The notes beneath the pieces are model-generated. The model saw nothing but the letters and a program-made list of their open reading frames with translations, was not told the origin of the DNA and made no database searches. From positions 1-52,758 of the forward strand of contig JACDEL010000008.1 in assembly GCA_013816405.1 (NCBI GenBank): a DNA stretch of 52,758 nucleotides, in the 5' to 3' direction. Below, one piece after another: positions 30,875-39,569 of this stretch (position 1 is the first letter of the stretch; each line of letters begins with the position of its first letter). The position numbers and the translations under genes were made by a program. The stretch is from Chloroflexota bacterium (lineage in GTDB: Bacteria > Chloroflexota > Limnocylindria > QHBO01).

Positions 30875-33064
30875 ATGGAGATCCATCCCATCACCTGGGT
30901 GATTCCGGTCGCTGGTTTGGCCGCGATCGCGTTCGCGCTCTATCTCGCCTGGGACGTCCTGCGGTCCGATATCGGGACCGAGGCGATGCAGGAGATCGCC
31001 GGCACGATCTTCGAGGGCGCGGTGGCCTTTATCCGGCGCCAGTACCGAACCATTGGCCTGCTCGCTATCGGCGGGGCGGTGCTGATCGGCCTGGTGATCG
31101 CCCTGGTCGAGGGCAAGGAGGTCGCCGACACGAGCATCTTCGGCACGGAGCTCGGCATTCGGACAGGAGTCGCATTCCTCGTCGGGGCCGCCTGCTCGAT
31201 GGCGTCGGGGATCATCGGCATGTACATCAGCGTCAAGTCGAACCTGCGCACTGCCGCGGCGGCGCGCAGCAGCCTGGTGCGGGCGGTGCAGGTCGCGATG
31301 CGGGGGGGCGCCGTATCGGGCTTCCTGGTGGTCGCTCTCTCGCTGCTGGGGGTGTGGTCGATCTTCGCCCTGTACGGCGGCTTCACCCATCCCGAGCAGG
31401 CCCCGTTCCTGATCGTCGGCTTCGGCTTCGGGGCCAGCTTCGTGGCCCTCTTCGCGCAGCTCGGCGGTGGGATCTACACCAAGGCGGCCGATGTCGGGGC
31501 CGACCTGGTGGGCAAGGTCGAAGCCGGGATCCCGGAGGACGACCCACGCAATGCCGCCGTGGTGGCGGACCTGGTGGGTGACAACGTGGGCGACTGCGCC
31601 GGTCGCGGAGCGGACCTGTTCGAGTCGACCGCGGCCGAGAACATTGGCGCCATGATCCTGGGCGTCGCCGTCTTCCGCATCGCGCAGAGCGCCGGCTGGC
31701 CTCACCCCGAGGCGTGGATCTTCTTCCCGCTGGTGGTCCGCGCCTTCGGACTGTTGGCCACCATTGTCGCCATCTTCTTCGTCCGCGGACGCGAGGACGA
31801 GGACCCGATGAACATGCTGAACCGCGGCTACTGGGTGACCACGATCCTGTCGGTCGGCGGCCTGGCGCTGACGACCTCGATCATGATGAGCACCCCGGGC
31901 ACCACAGGCGCGAACGGGATCGCGCCGTGGGTCTGGTTCTTCGGTGCCGGCCTGGTCGGCCTGGCCACCAGCGTCGCCTTCGTTTACATCACCCAGTACT
32001 ACACCGCTGGCGCCTGGCGGCCAGTCAAGGAGATCGCCGAGGCCAGCAAGACAGGCCCGGCCACGAACATCATCTCGGGCGTGGCGGTCGGCTTCGAGAC
32101 GACCGCCGTGACCGCGATCACCATTGCGATAGCCCTTTTCGCGAGTCACTGGCTCGGAACGCAGGCGCTGCCGGACGTTCCCAACGGCGGCATCTTCGGC
32201 ACCGCGGTTGCGACGATGGGAATGCTGATGACCACGGCTTTCATCCTGGCCATGGACACCTTCGGCCCGATCACCGACAACGCGGGAGGGATCGCGCAGT
32301 TCGCCCACGCCGAGGGGAAGGCGCGCGAAATCACCGACCGTCTCGATGCGGTCGGCAACACCACCAAGGCACTGACCAAGGGGTATGCGATCGCATCGGC
32401 CTCGCTGGCGGCCTTCCTGCTCTTCTCGGCCTATATCGACAAGATCAACCTGATCCAGACGAACCGTGGCGGACCGCTCCTCGAGTCGGTCAACCTGGCC
32501 GATGTGAACGTCTTCATCGCGGCCCTCATCGGTGCCATGCTGGTCTACTTCTTCAGCAGCCTCGCCATCCGGGCGGTGGGCACGGCGGCGCAGGCGATCA
32601 TCGTCGAGGTGCGGCGCCAGTTCCGCGAGATGCCGGGAATCATGGATTACACGCAGCGACCCGACTATGCGCGCGTGGTGGACATCACCACTCGCTCCGC
32701 CCTGCGCCAGATGATCCTGCCCGGCGCCGTGGCGGTGGCGACCCCGATCGTGGTCGGCCTGCTGCTCCGTCAGGAGGCCGTCGCCGGGCTGCTGATGGTC
32801 GGCACCATCTCCGGCGTGCTGCTGGCGACCGTCCTGAACAACGGTGGTGGCGCGTGGGACAACGCCAAGAAATTCATCGAGGCCGGACACCTGACCGATG
32901 ACAAGGGCAACGTCCTCGGCAAGGGGACCGATGCCCATGCGGCGGCGGTAGTGGGAGACACGGTCGGGGATCCGTTCAAGGACACCGCGGGGCCGTCCCT
33001 GCACGTGCTCGTCAAGCTGCTGGCCACCATCAGCCTGGTGCTCGCGCCGCTCTTCATCCGTTAG
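30875..33064 (+). CDS. hppA: K+-independent membrane proton-translocating pyrophosphatase
   Basis: The 729-residue enzyme has about sixteen membrane helices. Its pyrophosphate site is complete, with YTKAADVGADLVGKVEAGIP, the DDPRNAAVVADLVGDNVGDC acidic cluster and the final DTVGDPFKDTAGPSLH. It pumps protons while hydrolysing pyrophosphate. GNTTKALTKG carries Lys498 and Thr501 where K+-dependent enzymes have Ala and Gly/Ala, so this is the K+-independent class. It has its own consensus-like promoter, a leader of about 125 bases and a strong GGAGG four bases before the ATG, unlike the leaderless genes around it. uppP follows 24 bases later. Confidence 0.97.
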   Translation: MEIHPITWVIPVAGLAAIAFALYLAWDVLRSDIGTEAMQEIAGTIFEGAVAFIRRQYRTIGLLAIGGAVLIGLVIALVEGKEVADTSIFGTELGIRTGVAFLVGAACSMASGIIGMYISVKSNLRTAAAARSSLVRAVQVAMRGGAVSGFLVVALSLLGVWSIFALYGGFTHPEQAPFLIVGFGFGASFVALFAQLGGGIYTKAADVGADLVGKVEAGIPEDDPRNAAVVADLVGDNVGDCAGRGADLFESTAAENIGAMILGVAVFRIAQSAGWPHPEAWIFFPLVVRAFGLLATIVAIFFVRGREDEDPMNMLNRGYWVTTILSVGGLALTTSIMMSTPGTTGANGIAPWVWFFGAGLVGLATSVAFVYITQYYTAGAWRPVKEIAEASKTGPATNIISGVAVGFETTAVTAITIAIALFASHWLGTQALPDVPNGGIFGTAVATMGMLMTTAFILAMDTFGPITDNAGGIAQFAHAEGKAREITDRLDAVGNTTKALTKGYAIASASLAAFLLFSAYIDKINLIQTNRGGPLLESVNLADVNVFIAALIGAMLVYFFSSLAIRAVGTAAQAIIVEVRRQFREMPGIMDYTQRPDYARVVDITTRSALRQMILPGAVAVATPIVVGLLLRQEAVAGLLMVGTISGVLLATVLNNGGGAWDNAKKFIEAGHLTDDKGNVLGKGTDAHAAAVVGDTVGDPFKDTAGPSLHVLVKLLATISLVLAPLFIR

Positions 33065-33088
33065 CAACCGCTCGAGCACGGGAGTGCC

Positions 33089-33934
33089 GTGGACCTCGTT
33101 CTCCAGGCCGCGCTGATCGGGATCCTGCAGGGGCTAACCGAGTTCATCCCGGTCAGCTCCAGCGCCCATCTCGAGCTCGCGCCGTGGATCGCCGGCTGGC
33201 CGGCGAACGGCCTGCTTGGCAGCCTCTCGTTCGACGTGTTCCTGCACCTGGGCACGCTGCTCGCCCTCCTCGGCTACTTCGGCCGTGACTGGCTGCGCCT
33301 CCTGGGGGCGGCTCTGGCCAGCATCCGCCAGCGCCGCATCGGCGACGACCCGGATCGGCGTCTGGCCTGGCTTCTCATTGCCGCGACGGTTCCCGCCGCG
33401 CTCATCGGCTTCGTGGGGGAGGACCTCATCAACGAGGCGCTCCACGCCGACAACGACAGCGTCCGCCTCGCGATAGCGGGGTTCGTGGTGCTCGGAGCGG
33501 TGGCGCTGTGGCTTGCCGATCGGCTCGGTTCACGTCGACGTGACATCAGCGACCTCGACGCCCCGAGCGCCCTGGGGATCGGCCTCAGCCAGGCGCTGGC
33601 CCTGCTGCCGGGCATCAGCCGCTCCGGCGCCACCATCAGCGCGGGCCTGGCGCTGGGCCTGACACGCGAGTCGGCCGCGCGCTTCAGCTTCCTGCTGGCG
33701 ACGCCGATAACCCTGGGCGCCGGCCTATATGGGTCTCGCCACCTGCTCGAGGTCAGCCACACCGGGACCGAGTGGCTGGCGATCGCCACCGGGTTCGTCG
33801 CGGCCGCGGTGTCGGGACTGCTCGCGATCGGCTTCCTGCTGTCGTGGCTGCGGCATCGGTCGGTCGCCGTGTTCAGCGTGTATCGGCTCCTGTTTGCCGG
33901 GCTCATCGTCGTGCTCGTGATTGCCGGTCGCTGA
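33089..33934 (+). CDS. uppP: Undecaprenyl-diphosphate phosphatase
   Basis: The 281-residue BacA-family protein has about eight membrane helices. The two active-site motifs are LQGLTEFIPVSSSAHLE and LPGISRSGATIS. It recycles undecaprenyl diphosphate to the monophosphate carrier for cell-wall and glycan synthesis. The GTG at 33089 has GGGAG upstream. The short distance from hppA (24 bases) suggests readthrough from the hppA promoter. Confidence 0.96.
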   Translation: MDLVLQAALIGILQGLTEFIPVSSSAHLELAPWIAGWPANGLLGSLSFDVFLHLGTLLALLGYFGRDWLRLLGAALASIRQRRIGDDPDRRLAWLLIAATVPAALIGFVGEDLINEALHADNDSVRLAIAGFVVLGAVALWLADRLGSRRRDISDLDAPSALGIGLSQALALLPGISRSGATISAGLALGLTRESAARFSFLLATPITLGAGLYGSRHLLEVSHTGTEWLAIATGFVAAAVSGLLAIGFLLSWLRHRSVAVFSVYRLLFAGLIVVLVIAGR

Positions 33935-33970
33935 GCGCGAATGGAGCCTGCGACGAGGCTTCCTGATCCT

Positions 33971-33999
33971 TTGACACCGTCCAGCGGCCGCCCTACAAT
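33971..33999 (+). promoter_or_regulatory. Consensus promoter of greA
   Basis: TTGACA (33971-33976), 17 bases, TACAAT (33994-33999). It is the best sigma-70-type match seen in the window. Start of transcription falls near 34006, leaving a leader of about 115 bases. Confidence 0.8.
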
Positions 34000-34044
34000 C
34001 CGGCGACGCCGAGCCCACCCAACGCAGGGAGGCTGCAGGCACAC

Positions 34045-34059
34045 CTGGCCGAGGGCCAG
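34045..34059 (+). promoter_or_regulatory. Upstream hairpin in greA leader
   Basis: CTGGCC (34045-34050), GAG loop, GGCCAG (34054-34059). It shares its last base with the 5' arm of the terminator hairpin, so the two could compete. Confidence 0.5.
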
Positions 34060-34107
34060 CTTCAGGAACGCCACGCGACTGCGATGGCGGGACCTGGAGC
34101 ATTTTTT
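34059..34107 (+). terminator. Terminator-like attenuator hairpin in greA leader
   Basis: GCTTCAGG (34059-34066) pairs with CCTGGAGC (34093-34100), with one G-T wobble. Inside it CGCCA (34069-34073) pairs with TGGCG (34085-34089) and CGC pairs with GCG around a GACT loop. The stem is followed by A and six T (34102-34107). The greA ATG is 13 bases past the T-run. This is the form of an intrinsic terminator placed in the leader. Confidence 0.7.
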
Positions 34108-34119
34108 GTTAGTGGATGA
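34084..34119 (+). CDS. Possible leader peptide of greA (11 residues)
   Basis: ATG at 34084 opens MAGPGAFFVSG and stops with TGA at 34117-34119, one base before the greA ATG. The codons span the 3' arm and T-run of the attenuator hairpin. No ribosome binding site is seen ahead of it, so it may be chance. Confidence 0.2.
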   Translation: MAGPGAFFVSG

Positions 34120-34120
34120 C

Positions 34121-34582
34121 ATGAACAACAAGCCTGTCTACCTCACCGTCGAGGGGCTCGCCAAGCTCAAGGCGGAGCTGAACCACCTGATCACCGTCGA
34201 GCGGCCGCGCGTCGCTGCGCGGATCCATGACGCGAAGCTGGATGGCGACATCACCGAGAACGCCGAGTACGAGGACGCCAAGCAGGAGCAGTCCTTCCTG
34301 GAGGGCCGGATCGGCACCCTCGAGGGGCAGCTCAAGAACGCCGAGGTGATCGAGAAGACGAACGGCGACCGCGTCGGTATCGGATCGAAGGTGGTCATTC
34401 GCGGCGAGGATGGCCAGGAGACCTTCACCATCGTCGGCTCGGCCGAGGCCGCCCCGCGCGAGGGTCGAATCAGCAATGAGTCGCCGGTCGGCGCCGCCCT
34501 GATGGGCCACAAGAAGGGCGACAGCGTCGTCGTCCAGGCCCCGGCCGGAGCATCCACCTTCACGGTCGTCAGCATCCACTAG
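34121..34582 (+). CDS. greA: Transcription elongation factor GreA
   Basis: The 153-residue factor has the N-terminal coiled coil with the tip acids in DAKLDGDITENAEYEDAKQEQ. The C-terminal FKBP-like domain starts GSKVVIRG and ends VGAALMGHKKGDSVVVQAP. It stimulates transcript cleavage by stalled RNA polymerase. The ATG at 34121 (MNNKPVYLTVEGL) fits the family. In-frame TTG (34106) and GTG (34112) lie closer to GGAG at 34096-34099 and cannot be excluded. A leader attenuator precedes it. lysS and serS follow. Confidence 0.95.
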   Translation: MNNKPVYLTVEGLAKLKAELNHLITVERPRVAARIHDAKLDGDITENAEYEDAKQEQSFLEGRIGTLEGQLKNAEVIEKTNGDRVGIGSKVVIRGEDGQETFTIVGSAEAAPREGRISNESPVGAALMGHKKGDSVVVQAPAGASTFTVVSIH

Positions 34583-34596
34583 CCGCGCCCGATCAC

Positions 34597-36201
34597 GTGT
34601 TCTGGGCCGACGAGCTGGCGGCGCGCCTCGAGGGCCCGCAGGTCGTCAACGACTCGAAGACCCCATCTGGCACCGTGCACGTGGGGAGCCTGCGCGGACC
34701 GGTCATTCTGGACGTGATCGTGCGGGCTCTGCGCGCGCGCAACCTGCCGACGACCCTCCTGTACGGGGTCGACGACATGGATCCGATGGATGCGCAGGCG
34801 ATGCTCACCCCGGATGCCACCGAACGCTGGATGGGAGCGCCACTCGCGAACGTTCCGGACCCGGTGGCGGATTGCCACCCATCCTACGCCCGGCATTTCG
34901 CCGCGCTCTTCATCGACACCTTCAGCGGGCTCGGGATCCATCCGGATCGCTACTACTGGATGAGCGAGATCTACGCCACCGGGCAGGTCGACCCGTTCAT
35001 CCGCACCGCGCTCGATCGGGCCGAGGTGGTCCGCGACATCTACCGCCGTGTCAGCCGCGTCGAGCGGCCGCCCGGCTGGCTGCCCGTGCACGTCATCTGT
35101 CCGACCTGCGGAAGGGTCGGGACCACCCTCGCCCGTGACTGGGATGGGGAGACGGTCGCCTTTGAGTGCCTCCCCGATCTGGTGACGTGGGCGCGCGGCT
35201 GTTCGACCACCGGTCGGGTGGCGCCCTTCGGAGGTGCGTCCAAGCTGCCGTGGAACCTCGACTGGGCGGTCCAATGGAGCATGTTCGGCGTCACCATCGA
35301 GCCGTGCGGCAAGGACCTGGCCACTGCCGGGGGATCCCGCGACCGCTCCGACGCCATCGCACGCGAGGTCTTCGATCGCGAGCCACCACTGAATCTCCCG
35401 TACGAGTTCCTGAACATCGGCGGGCGGAAGATGAGCAGCAGCAAGGGCCGGGGAGCGGCTGCCCATGAGATTGCCGAGGTGGTCCCGCCGGAGCAGCTGC
35501 GCCTGCTGATGATCCGGCCGCGCCCGAACCACGCCATCGAGTTCGACCCCGAGGGAACGGATGCGATCCCACGCCTCGTCGACGAGTCGGATCGCATCGC
35601 CGCGGCCAGCGCGGGCATCGAGGTCAAGGGCGACCTGCCACCCGATCACGACCGCGTGTTCGCGGCATCCCTTCTCGATCCCGATGCTGACGTCGTCGCC
35701 GCCGGCTCGGGCTATCGGCCCCCATTCGCTCACCTGGCGCTGCTGCTGCAGGTCCCCGGCGTCGATGTGCCCGCCCGAATGGAGGTCGAGAAGGGCTCGC
35801 CGCTGACCGACGCCGAGCGGGCGCTTCTCGAGGAGCGAACGCGCGCCGCGCGAGCATGGCTCGACGTGTATGCGCCTGAGCGCGCTCGGATCGAGGTGCG
35901 CCGGGGCGCGCTTCCGCCGGCTGCCGCCGAGCTGGATGCCGATCAGCGTCTCGCGCTGCGCGGCCTCGCGACCGCTCAGGCCACGGCACAGGCGTGGGAT
36001 GGCGAGTCGCTCCAGGCGGCGATCTTTGACGCTGCCCGCAACGCCGGGCTTCCGGCCGGGCGCATGTTCGCCGCCCTCTATCTGGCGTTCCTCGGCCAGC
36101 CGAGCGGTCCGCGCGCCGGCTGGCTGCTCGCGTCGCTGCCGCGCGACTTCGTCGTCGATCGGCTGCGCGAGGCGTCGACGCCCGATACGCTCAGCACATG
36201 A
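34597..36201 (+). CDS. lysS: Class I lysyl-tRNA synthetase
   Basis: The 534-residue class I enzyme has the HIGH-like motif in TPSGTVHVGSLRG and KMSSSKG. A metal-binding CPTCG is followed by the W-WAVQW-GV-EPCGKDLATAGGS region typical of class I LysRS. It charges tRNA-Lys. Most bacteria use the unrelated class II enzyme; the class I form is typical of archaea and scattered bacteria. The GTG at 34597 begins 14 bases after greA. Its stop overlaps the serS start (ATGA). Confidence 0.95.
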   Translation: MFWADELAARLEGPQVVNDSKTPSGTVHVGSLRGPVILDVIVRALRARNLPTTLLYGVDDMDPMDAQAMLTPDATERWMGAPLANVPDPVADCHPSYARHFAALFIDTFSGLGIHPDRYYWMSEIYATGQVDPFIRTALDRAEVVRDIYRRVSRVERPPGWLPVHVICPTCGRVGTTLARDWDGETVAFECLPDLVTWARGCSTTGRVAPFGGASKLPWNLDWAVQWSMFGVTIEPCGKDLATAGGSRDRSDAIAREVFDREPPLNLPYEFLNIGGRKMSSSKGRGAAAHEIAEVVPPEQLRLLMIRPRPNHAIEFDPEGTDAIPRLVDESDRIAAASAGIEVKGDLPPDHDRVFAASLLDPDADVVAAGSGYRPPFAHLALLLQVPGVDVPARMEVEKGSPLTDAERALLEERTRAARAWLDVYAPERARIEVRRGALPPAAAELDADQRLALRGLATAQATAQAWDGESLQAAIFDAARNAGLPAGRMFAALYLAFLGQPSGPRAGWLLASLPRDFVVDRLREASTPDTLST

Positions 36202-37514
36202 TCTCGCTCCAGCTGATCCGCGATGACCCCGACGCGGTGAGGGAGGCTATCGCCCGCAAGGGAGAGCCCCCCGACGCGGTCGACCGCCTGCTCGCTGCGG
36301 ACGCTCGTCGCCGGGAGCTCGAGGCCGACGCGAACGACCTGCGTGCCGAGCGGAATGCTGGAAACCGCCAGCTCGGCGAGCTGATGCGCACCGGTCAGCA
36401 GGACAAGGCGGACGAGGTGAAGGGCCGCATGGCCGCGCTCTCGCAGCAGATCGACGCGCTCGCGGTGGAGCTCGCGCAGATCGACGCGGCGATCGAAGCC
36501 GACTTGCTGTTGGTTCCGAACCTGCCGCACGCCAGCGTGCCGGACGGATCGAGCGCCACCGACAACCCGATCATCCGCTCCTGGGGCGAGCCCGCCGCCG
36601 CCGGCAGCTCGACGCCACACTGGGAAATCGGCGAGCGGCTTGGACTCTTCGACCTCGAGCGTGGCGCGAAGATCAGCGGCTCAGGATTCATCCTGTACAC
36701 AGGTGCCGGTGCGCGGCTGCAGCGCGCGCTCATCGGGCTCATGCTCGAGCTCGCCGAAGGACATGGCTACCGGGAAGTCTGGTCGCCGATCCTGGTCAAC
36801 GCCGCCTCGGCTCGCGGCACCGGACAGCTGCCCGACAAGGAGGGGCAGATGTACGTCGTCGAGCGCGACGACCTGTACCTGATCCCCACGGCGGAGGTGC
36901 CGGTCACCAACTTGTACCGCGACGAGATCCTGCCCGTCCGCGACCTGCCCATCTTCCACGCTGCCTACACCCCCTGCTTCCGGCGTGAGGCCGGAGCGGC
37001 CGGAAAGGACACCAGAGGGCTGCTCCGCGTCCACCAGTTCGACAAGGTCGAGATGGTGAAGTTCGTCCGTCCGGAGACCAGCTGGGACGAGCTCGAGTCG
37101 CTCACCCGTGACGCCGAAGAGGTGCTCGAGGCGCTGGAGCTTCCGTACCGGACGGTGGAGCGCTGCACCGCGGACCTGGGCTTCGCACAGGCCAAGGGCT
37201 ACGACCTCGAGGCGTGGTCGCCCGGGGTGGGGAAGTGGCTCGAGGTCAGTTCATGCTCGAACTACACCGATTTCCAGGCGCGGCGCATGAACCTGCGCTA
37301 CCGGGCAGCCGCTGACTCCCGTACCGAGCTGCTCCACACCCTCAACGGCTCGGCGCTGGGCATGTCGCGGACCTACGCCGCGCTGCTGGAGACCCACCTC
37401 CAGCCTGATGGCTCGATCCGGATCCCCGCCGCCCTGCAGCCGCATTTCGGCTCGGCCGAGATTCGCTCTAGGTCGCGATCCCAGCGAGCGCGATCAGCTC
37501 CTCGCGGAGCGTGA
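36198..37514 (+). CDS. serS: Seryl-tRNA synthetase
   Basis: The 438-residue class II enzyme has the N-terminal tRNA-binding coiled coil (about 30-105). Motif 2 is FRREAGAAGKDTRGLLRVHQ with FDKVEM, and motif 3 is LGMSRTYAALLETHLQ. It charges tRNA-Ser; two tRNA-Ser genes lie 6-8 kb downstream. The last 15 residues are an unusual Arg/Ser-rich tail (EIRSRSRSQRARSAPRGA) that runs 47 bases into the opposing DinB-like gene. Translation is coupled to lysS. Confidence 0.96.
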   Translation: MISLQLIRDDPDAVREAIARKGEPPDAVDRLLAADARRRELEADANDLRAERNAGNRQLGELMRTGQQDKADEVKGRMAALSQQIDALAVELAQIDAAIEADLLLVPNLPHASVPDGSSATDNPIIRSWGEPAAAGSSTPHWEIGERLGLFDLERGAKISGSGFILYTGAGARLQRALIGLMLELAEGHGYREVWSPILVNAASARGTGQLPDKEGQMYVVERDDLYLIPTAEVPVTNLYRDEILPVRDLPIFHAAYTPCFRREAGAAGKDTRGLLRVHQFDKVEMVKFVRPETSWDELESLTRDAEEVLEALELPYRTVERCTADLGFAQAKGYDLEAWSPGVGKWLEVSSCSNYTDFQARRMNLRYRAAADSRTELLHTLNGSALGMSRTYAALLETHLQPDGSIRIPAALQPHFGSAEIRSRSRSQRARSAPRGA

Positions 37515-38193
37515 CCAGATCTGGATCTTCCTTCGCGAACTCGGCGAGATCCGGCCGCCGGCCGAACGCAACGCGCAGGAGTGGACGCGCCCGATCGACA
37601 CGACCGGCGGTGGCATGTGCGCAGGCCAGGTTGTAGACCGCGATCGCACGATCGGCGTCGGGCAGAGGGGCACGCTCGAGCTGTCGTTCGTGCTCGTCAA
37701 GGAAGTCGGTGACCCGTCCTTCGTCCACGCCGATCCCCGCGACTGCAAGCCACCCGAAGTGGGTCAGGGCGTGGGCCGCGCTGTTCCCGTAGATCCGTCC
37801 GACCAGGCCATCGGTCTTGCTCAGCATCTCCGCACCGGCCCCGCGGATCTCGGCCTCGACCCGGTCGCTGACCTCGTCCGCTTCCGTCACGATGTCCGCC
37901 CAGTTCCAGCCGGCTCGCTCGGCCTGCAGTTCCGCATTGAGCTCATCCGTTTCGCGACTGTCCGCTCCGACCGCTTCACCCTCGGTTGCGGCGCGGATCC
38001 GATCCGCCTGGATTGCCTTCCAGGCCGTGAGGTGCGCCTGGTGATCCTTCGGGGACCAGTCGCCCGGGCGCGTCGGTCGATCCCGGACCGTCGGGTCGAG
38101 CGCCCCGAAGACGTCACGCTCAGCTACTCGCATGGCTCGCAGCTGCTCGACGAGTGAGGCGACGAGCGGATCGTCTCCCTTGATGGTGGTCAT
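37468..38193 (-). CDS. DinB/ClbS-like protein with C-terminal TPR segment
   Basis: The 241-residue protein begins like the DinB/ClbS (DfsB) four-helix family (LVEQLRAMRVAERDVFGAL, GDWSPKDHQAHLTAWK) with His residues that could bind metal. HALTHFGWLAVAG follows later. Its last third resembles a TPR helix pair (DADRAIAVYNLACAHATAG). The ATG has a good GGAGG five bases upstream. Members of this superfamily include thiol-dependent transferases and the colibactin self-resistance hydrolase; no specific reaction can be assigned. It overlaps the serS 3' end tail to tail. Confidence 0.75.
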   Translation of the reverse strand: MTTIKGDDPLVASLVEQLRAMRVAERDVFGALDPTVRDRPTRPGDWSPKDHQAHLTAWKAIQADRIRAATEGEAVGADSRETDELNAELQAERAGWNWADIVTEADEVSDRVEAEIRGAGAEMLSKTDGLVGRIYGNSAAHALTHFGWLAVAGIGVDEGRVTDFLDEHERQLERAPLPDADRAIAVYNLACAHATAGRVDRARPLLRVAFGRRPDLAEFAKEDPDLVTLREELIALAGIAT

Positions 38194-38242
38194 CTGTCCT
38201 CCGGTGATCGGGGCTAGGTCGTCTGCGTAACACTAGGCCGGC

Positions 38243-38248
38243 TACGCT
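38243..38248 (+). promoter_or_regulatory. -10 element TACGCT, leaderless CoA-transferase gene
   Basis: TACGCT ends six bases before the ATG at 38255. Confidence 0.55.
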
Positions 38249-38254
38249 GTTGGC

Positions 38255-39529
38255 ATGCGGATCATGAGCGCCGAGGAGGCTGTCGCCTCGGTGGATGACG
38301 GGCACACCATCTTCGTCCACGGTGGGGCTGCAACACCGACGGCCCTGCTGGCGGCCCTGGCGGCCCGCGCACCGGAGCTGACTGGCGTCACGACTGTTGG
38401 CCTGCACCTGGAAGGGCCGTGCCCGCACCTCGAACCAGCCATCGCTGGGCATGTGCGGCATCGGGCATTGTTCATCGGTCCGAATGCGAGAGACGCCGTG
38501 AACGAGGGCCGGGCGGACTACGTCCCGATCTTCCTCTCGGATATCCCGCAGCTCTTCAGGCGCGGCATCCTGCCGCTCGACGCCGCATTCATCAACGTCA
38601 GCCCACCCGACGCCCACGGCTTCTGTTCGCTCGGTACCAGCATCGATGCGACGCTGGCCGCCGTGCGAAACGCCCGTACCGTGACAGCTCAGATCAACAA
38701 GGCGATGCCACGGACACTGGGCGACAGCTTCGTGCACGTCGACGAGATCGACTTCGCCGTGGAGACGACCCAGGCCCCTCACGACCACCCGGTCGGGGCC
38801 ATCAGCGAGGTAGAGCGCCAGATCGGGGCACACGTCGCTGAGCTGGTGCCCGATGGAGCCACGCTGCAGCTTGGTATCGGTGCCATACCCGCGGCCGTAG
38901 GGGAGGCGCTGCGCGACAAGCGCGATCTGGGTATCCACACGGAGCTGTTCACCGACACCGTGGTCGACCTCGTCGAATCCGGCGCGCTCACCGGCGCGGC
39001 GAAGGAGATCAATCGCGGCAAGATCGTCTCCGCCTTCGTCATGGGTACCCAGCGCCTCTACCAGTTCATCGATAACAACCCGATGGTCGAGATGCGCCCG
39101 GTTGACTACACCAATGACACTGCGGTGATTCGTCGCTTCCGGCGCATGGTGGCGGTCAACTCAGCTATCGAGGTCGACCTCTCGGGTCAGGTCGTGGCCG
39201 ACTCGATCGGTCGCCGGCTGTATTCGGGTGTCGGCGGCCAGATGGATTTCATCCGCGGGGCGGCGCTGGCGGAAGAGGGGCGTGCCATCATCGCGCTGCC
39301 ATCCACCGCCGCGGGCGGTACCACATCCCGCATCGCAGCCAACCTGCAGGAAGGGGCAGGGGTGGTTACCACCCGGGCACACGTGCGCACGGTCGTAACC
39401 GAATGGGGCGTGGCCGAGCTGTTCGGCCGGTCGATGGCCGAGCGCGCACGAGCGCTGATCGCGATCGCTCACCCGGACTTCCGTGACGAGCTGAGGCTGG
39501 CCGCTCGTCGACTCCACCTCGAGCAGTAG
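38255..39529 (+). CDS. Acetyl-CoA hydrolase/transferase family (4-hydroxybutyrate CoA-transferase-like)
   Basis: The 424-residue class I CoA-transferase has the catalytic Glu230 in GIHTELFTDTVVDLV. The Gly-rich QLGIGAIPAAVGEAL and GGQMDFIRGA with ALPSTAAGGTTSRI complete the Cat2/AbfT signature. It moves CoA between acyl groups such as acetate, butyrate, propionate or 4-hydroxybutyrate, or hydrolyses acetyl-CoA. The exact acids cannot be read from sequence. It suits a cell with the beta-oxidation and methylmalonyl-CoA genes seen upstream. In-frame ATGs at 38255 and 38264 exist; the first has the better promoter spacing. Confidence 0.9.
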   Translation: MRIMSAEEAVASVDDGHTIFVHGGAATPTALLAALAARAPELTGVTTVGLHLEGPCPHLEPAIAGHVRHRALFIGPNARDAVNEGRADYVPIFLSDIPQLFRRGILPLDAAFINVSPPDAHGFCSLGTSIDATLAAVRNARTVTAQINKAMPRTLGDSFVHVDEIDFAVETTQAPHDHPVGAISEVERQIGAHVAELVPDGATLQLGIGAIPAAVGEALRDKRDLGIHTELFTDTVVDLVESGALTGAAKEINRGKIVSAFVMGTQRLYQFIDNNPMVEMRPVDYTNDTAVIRRFRRMVAVNSAIEVDLSGQVVADSIGRRLYSGVGGQMDFIRGAALAEEGRAIIALPSTAAGGTTSRIAANLQEGAGVVTTRAHVRTVVTEWGVAELFGRSMAERARALIAIAHPDFRDELRLAARRLHLEQ

Positions 39530-39557
39530 CCCCGCCCGGGACCTCGCATTGAGGCGG

Positions 39558-39563
39558 TAGCCT
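39558..39563 (+). promoter_or_regulatory. -10 element TAGCCT, leaderless sensor kinase
   Basis: TAGCCT ends six bases before the GTG at 39570. A GGGACC lies about 19 bases upstream of the hexamer. Confidence 0.6.
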
Positions 39564-39569
39564 ATCGGC

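Noticed and set aside
30518-33079. An 853-codon open frame antisense to hppA
   Set aside because: It mirrors a highly conserved gene. In very GC-rich DNA the opposite frames are often open, and its translation is charged low-complexity with no recognisable motif.
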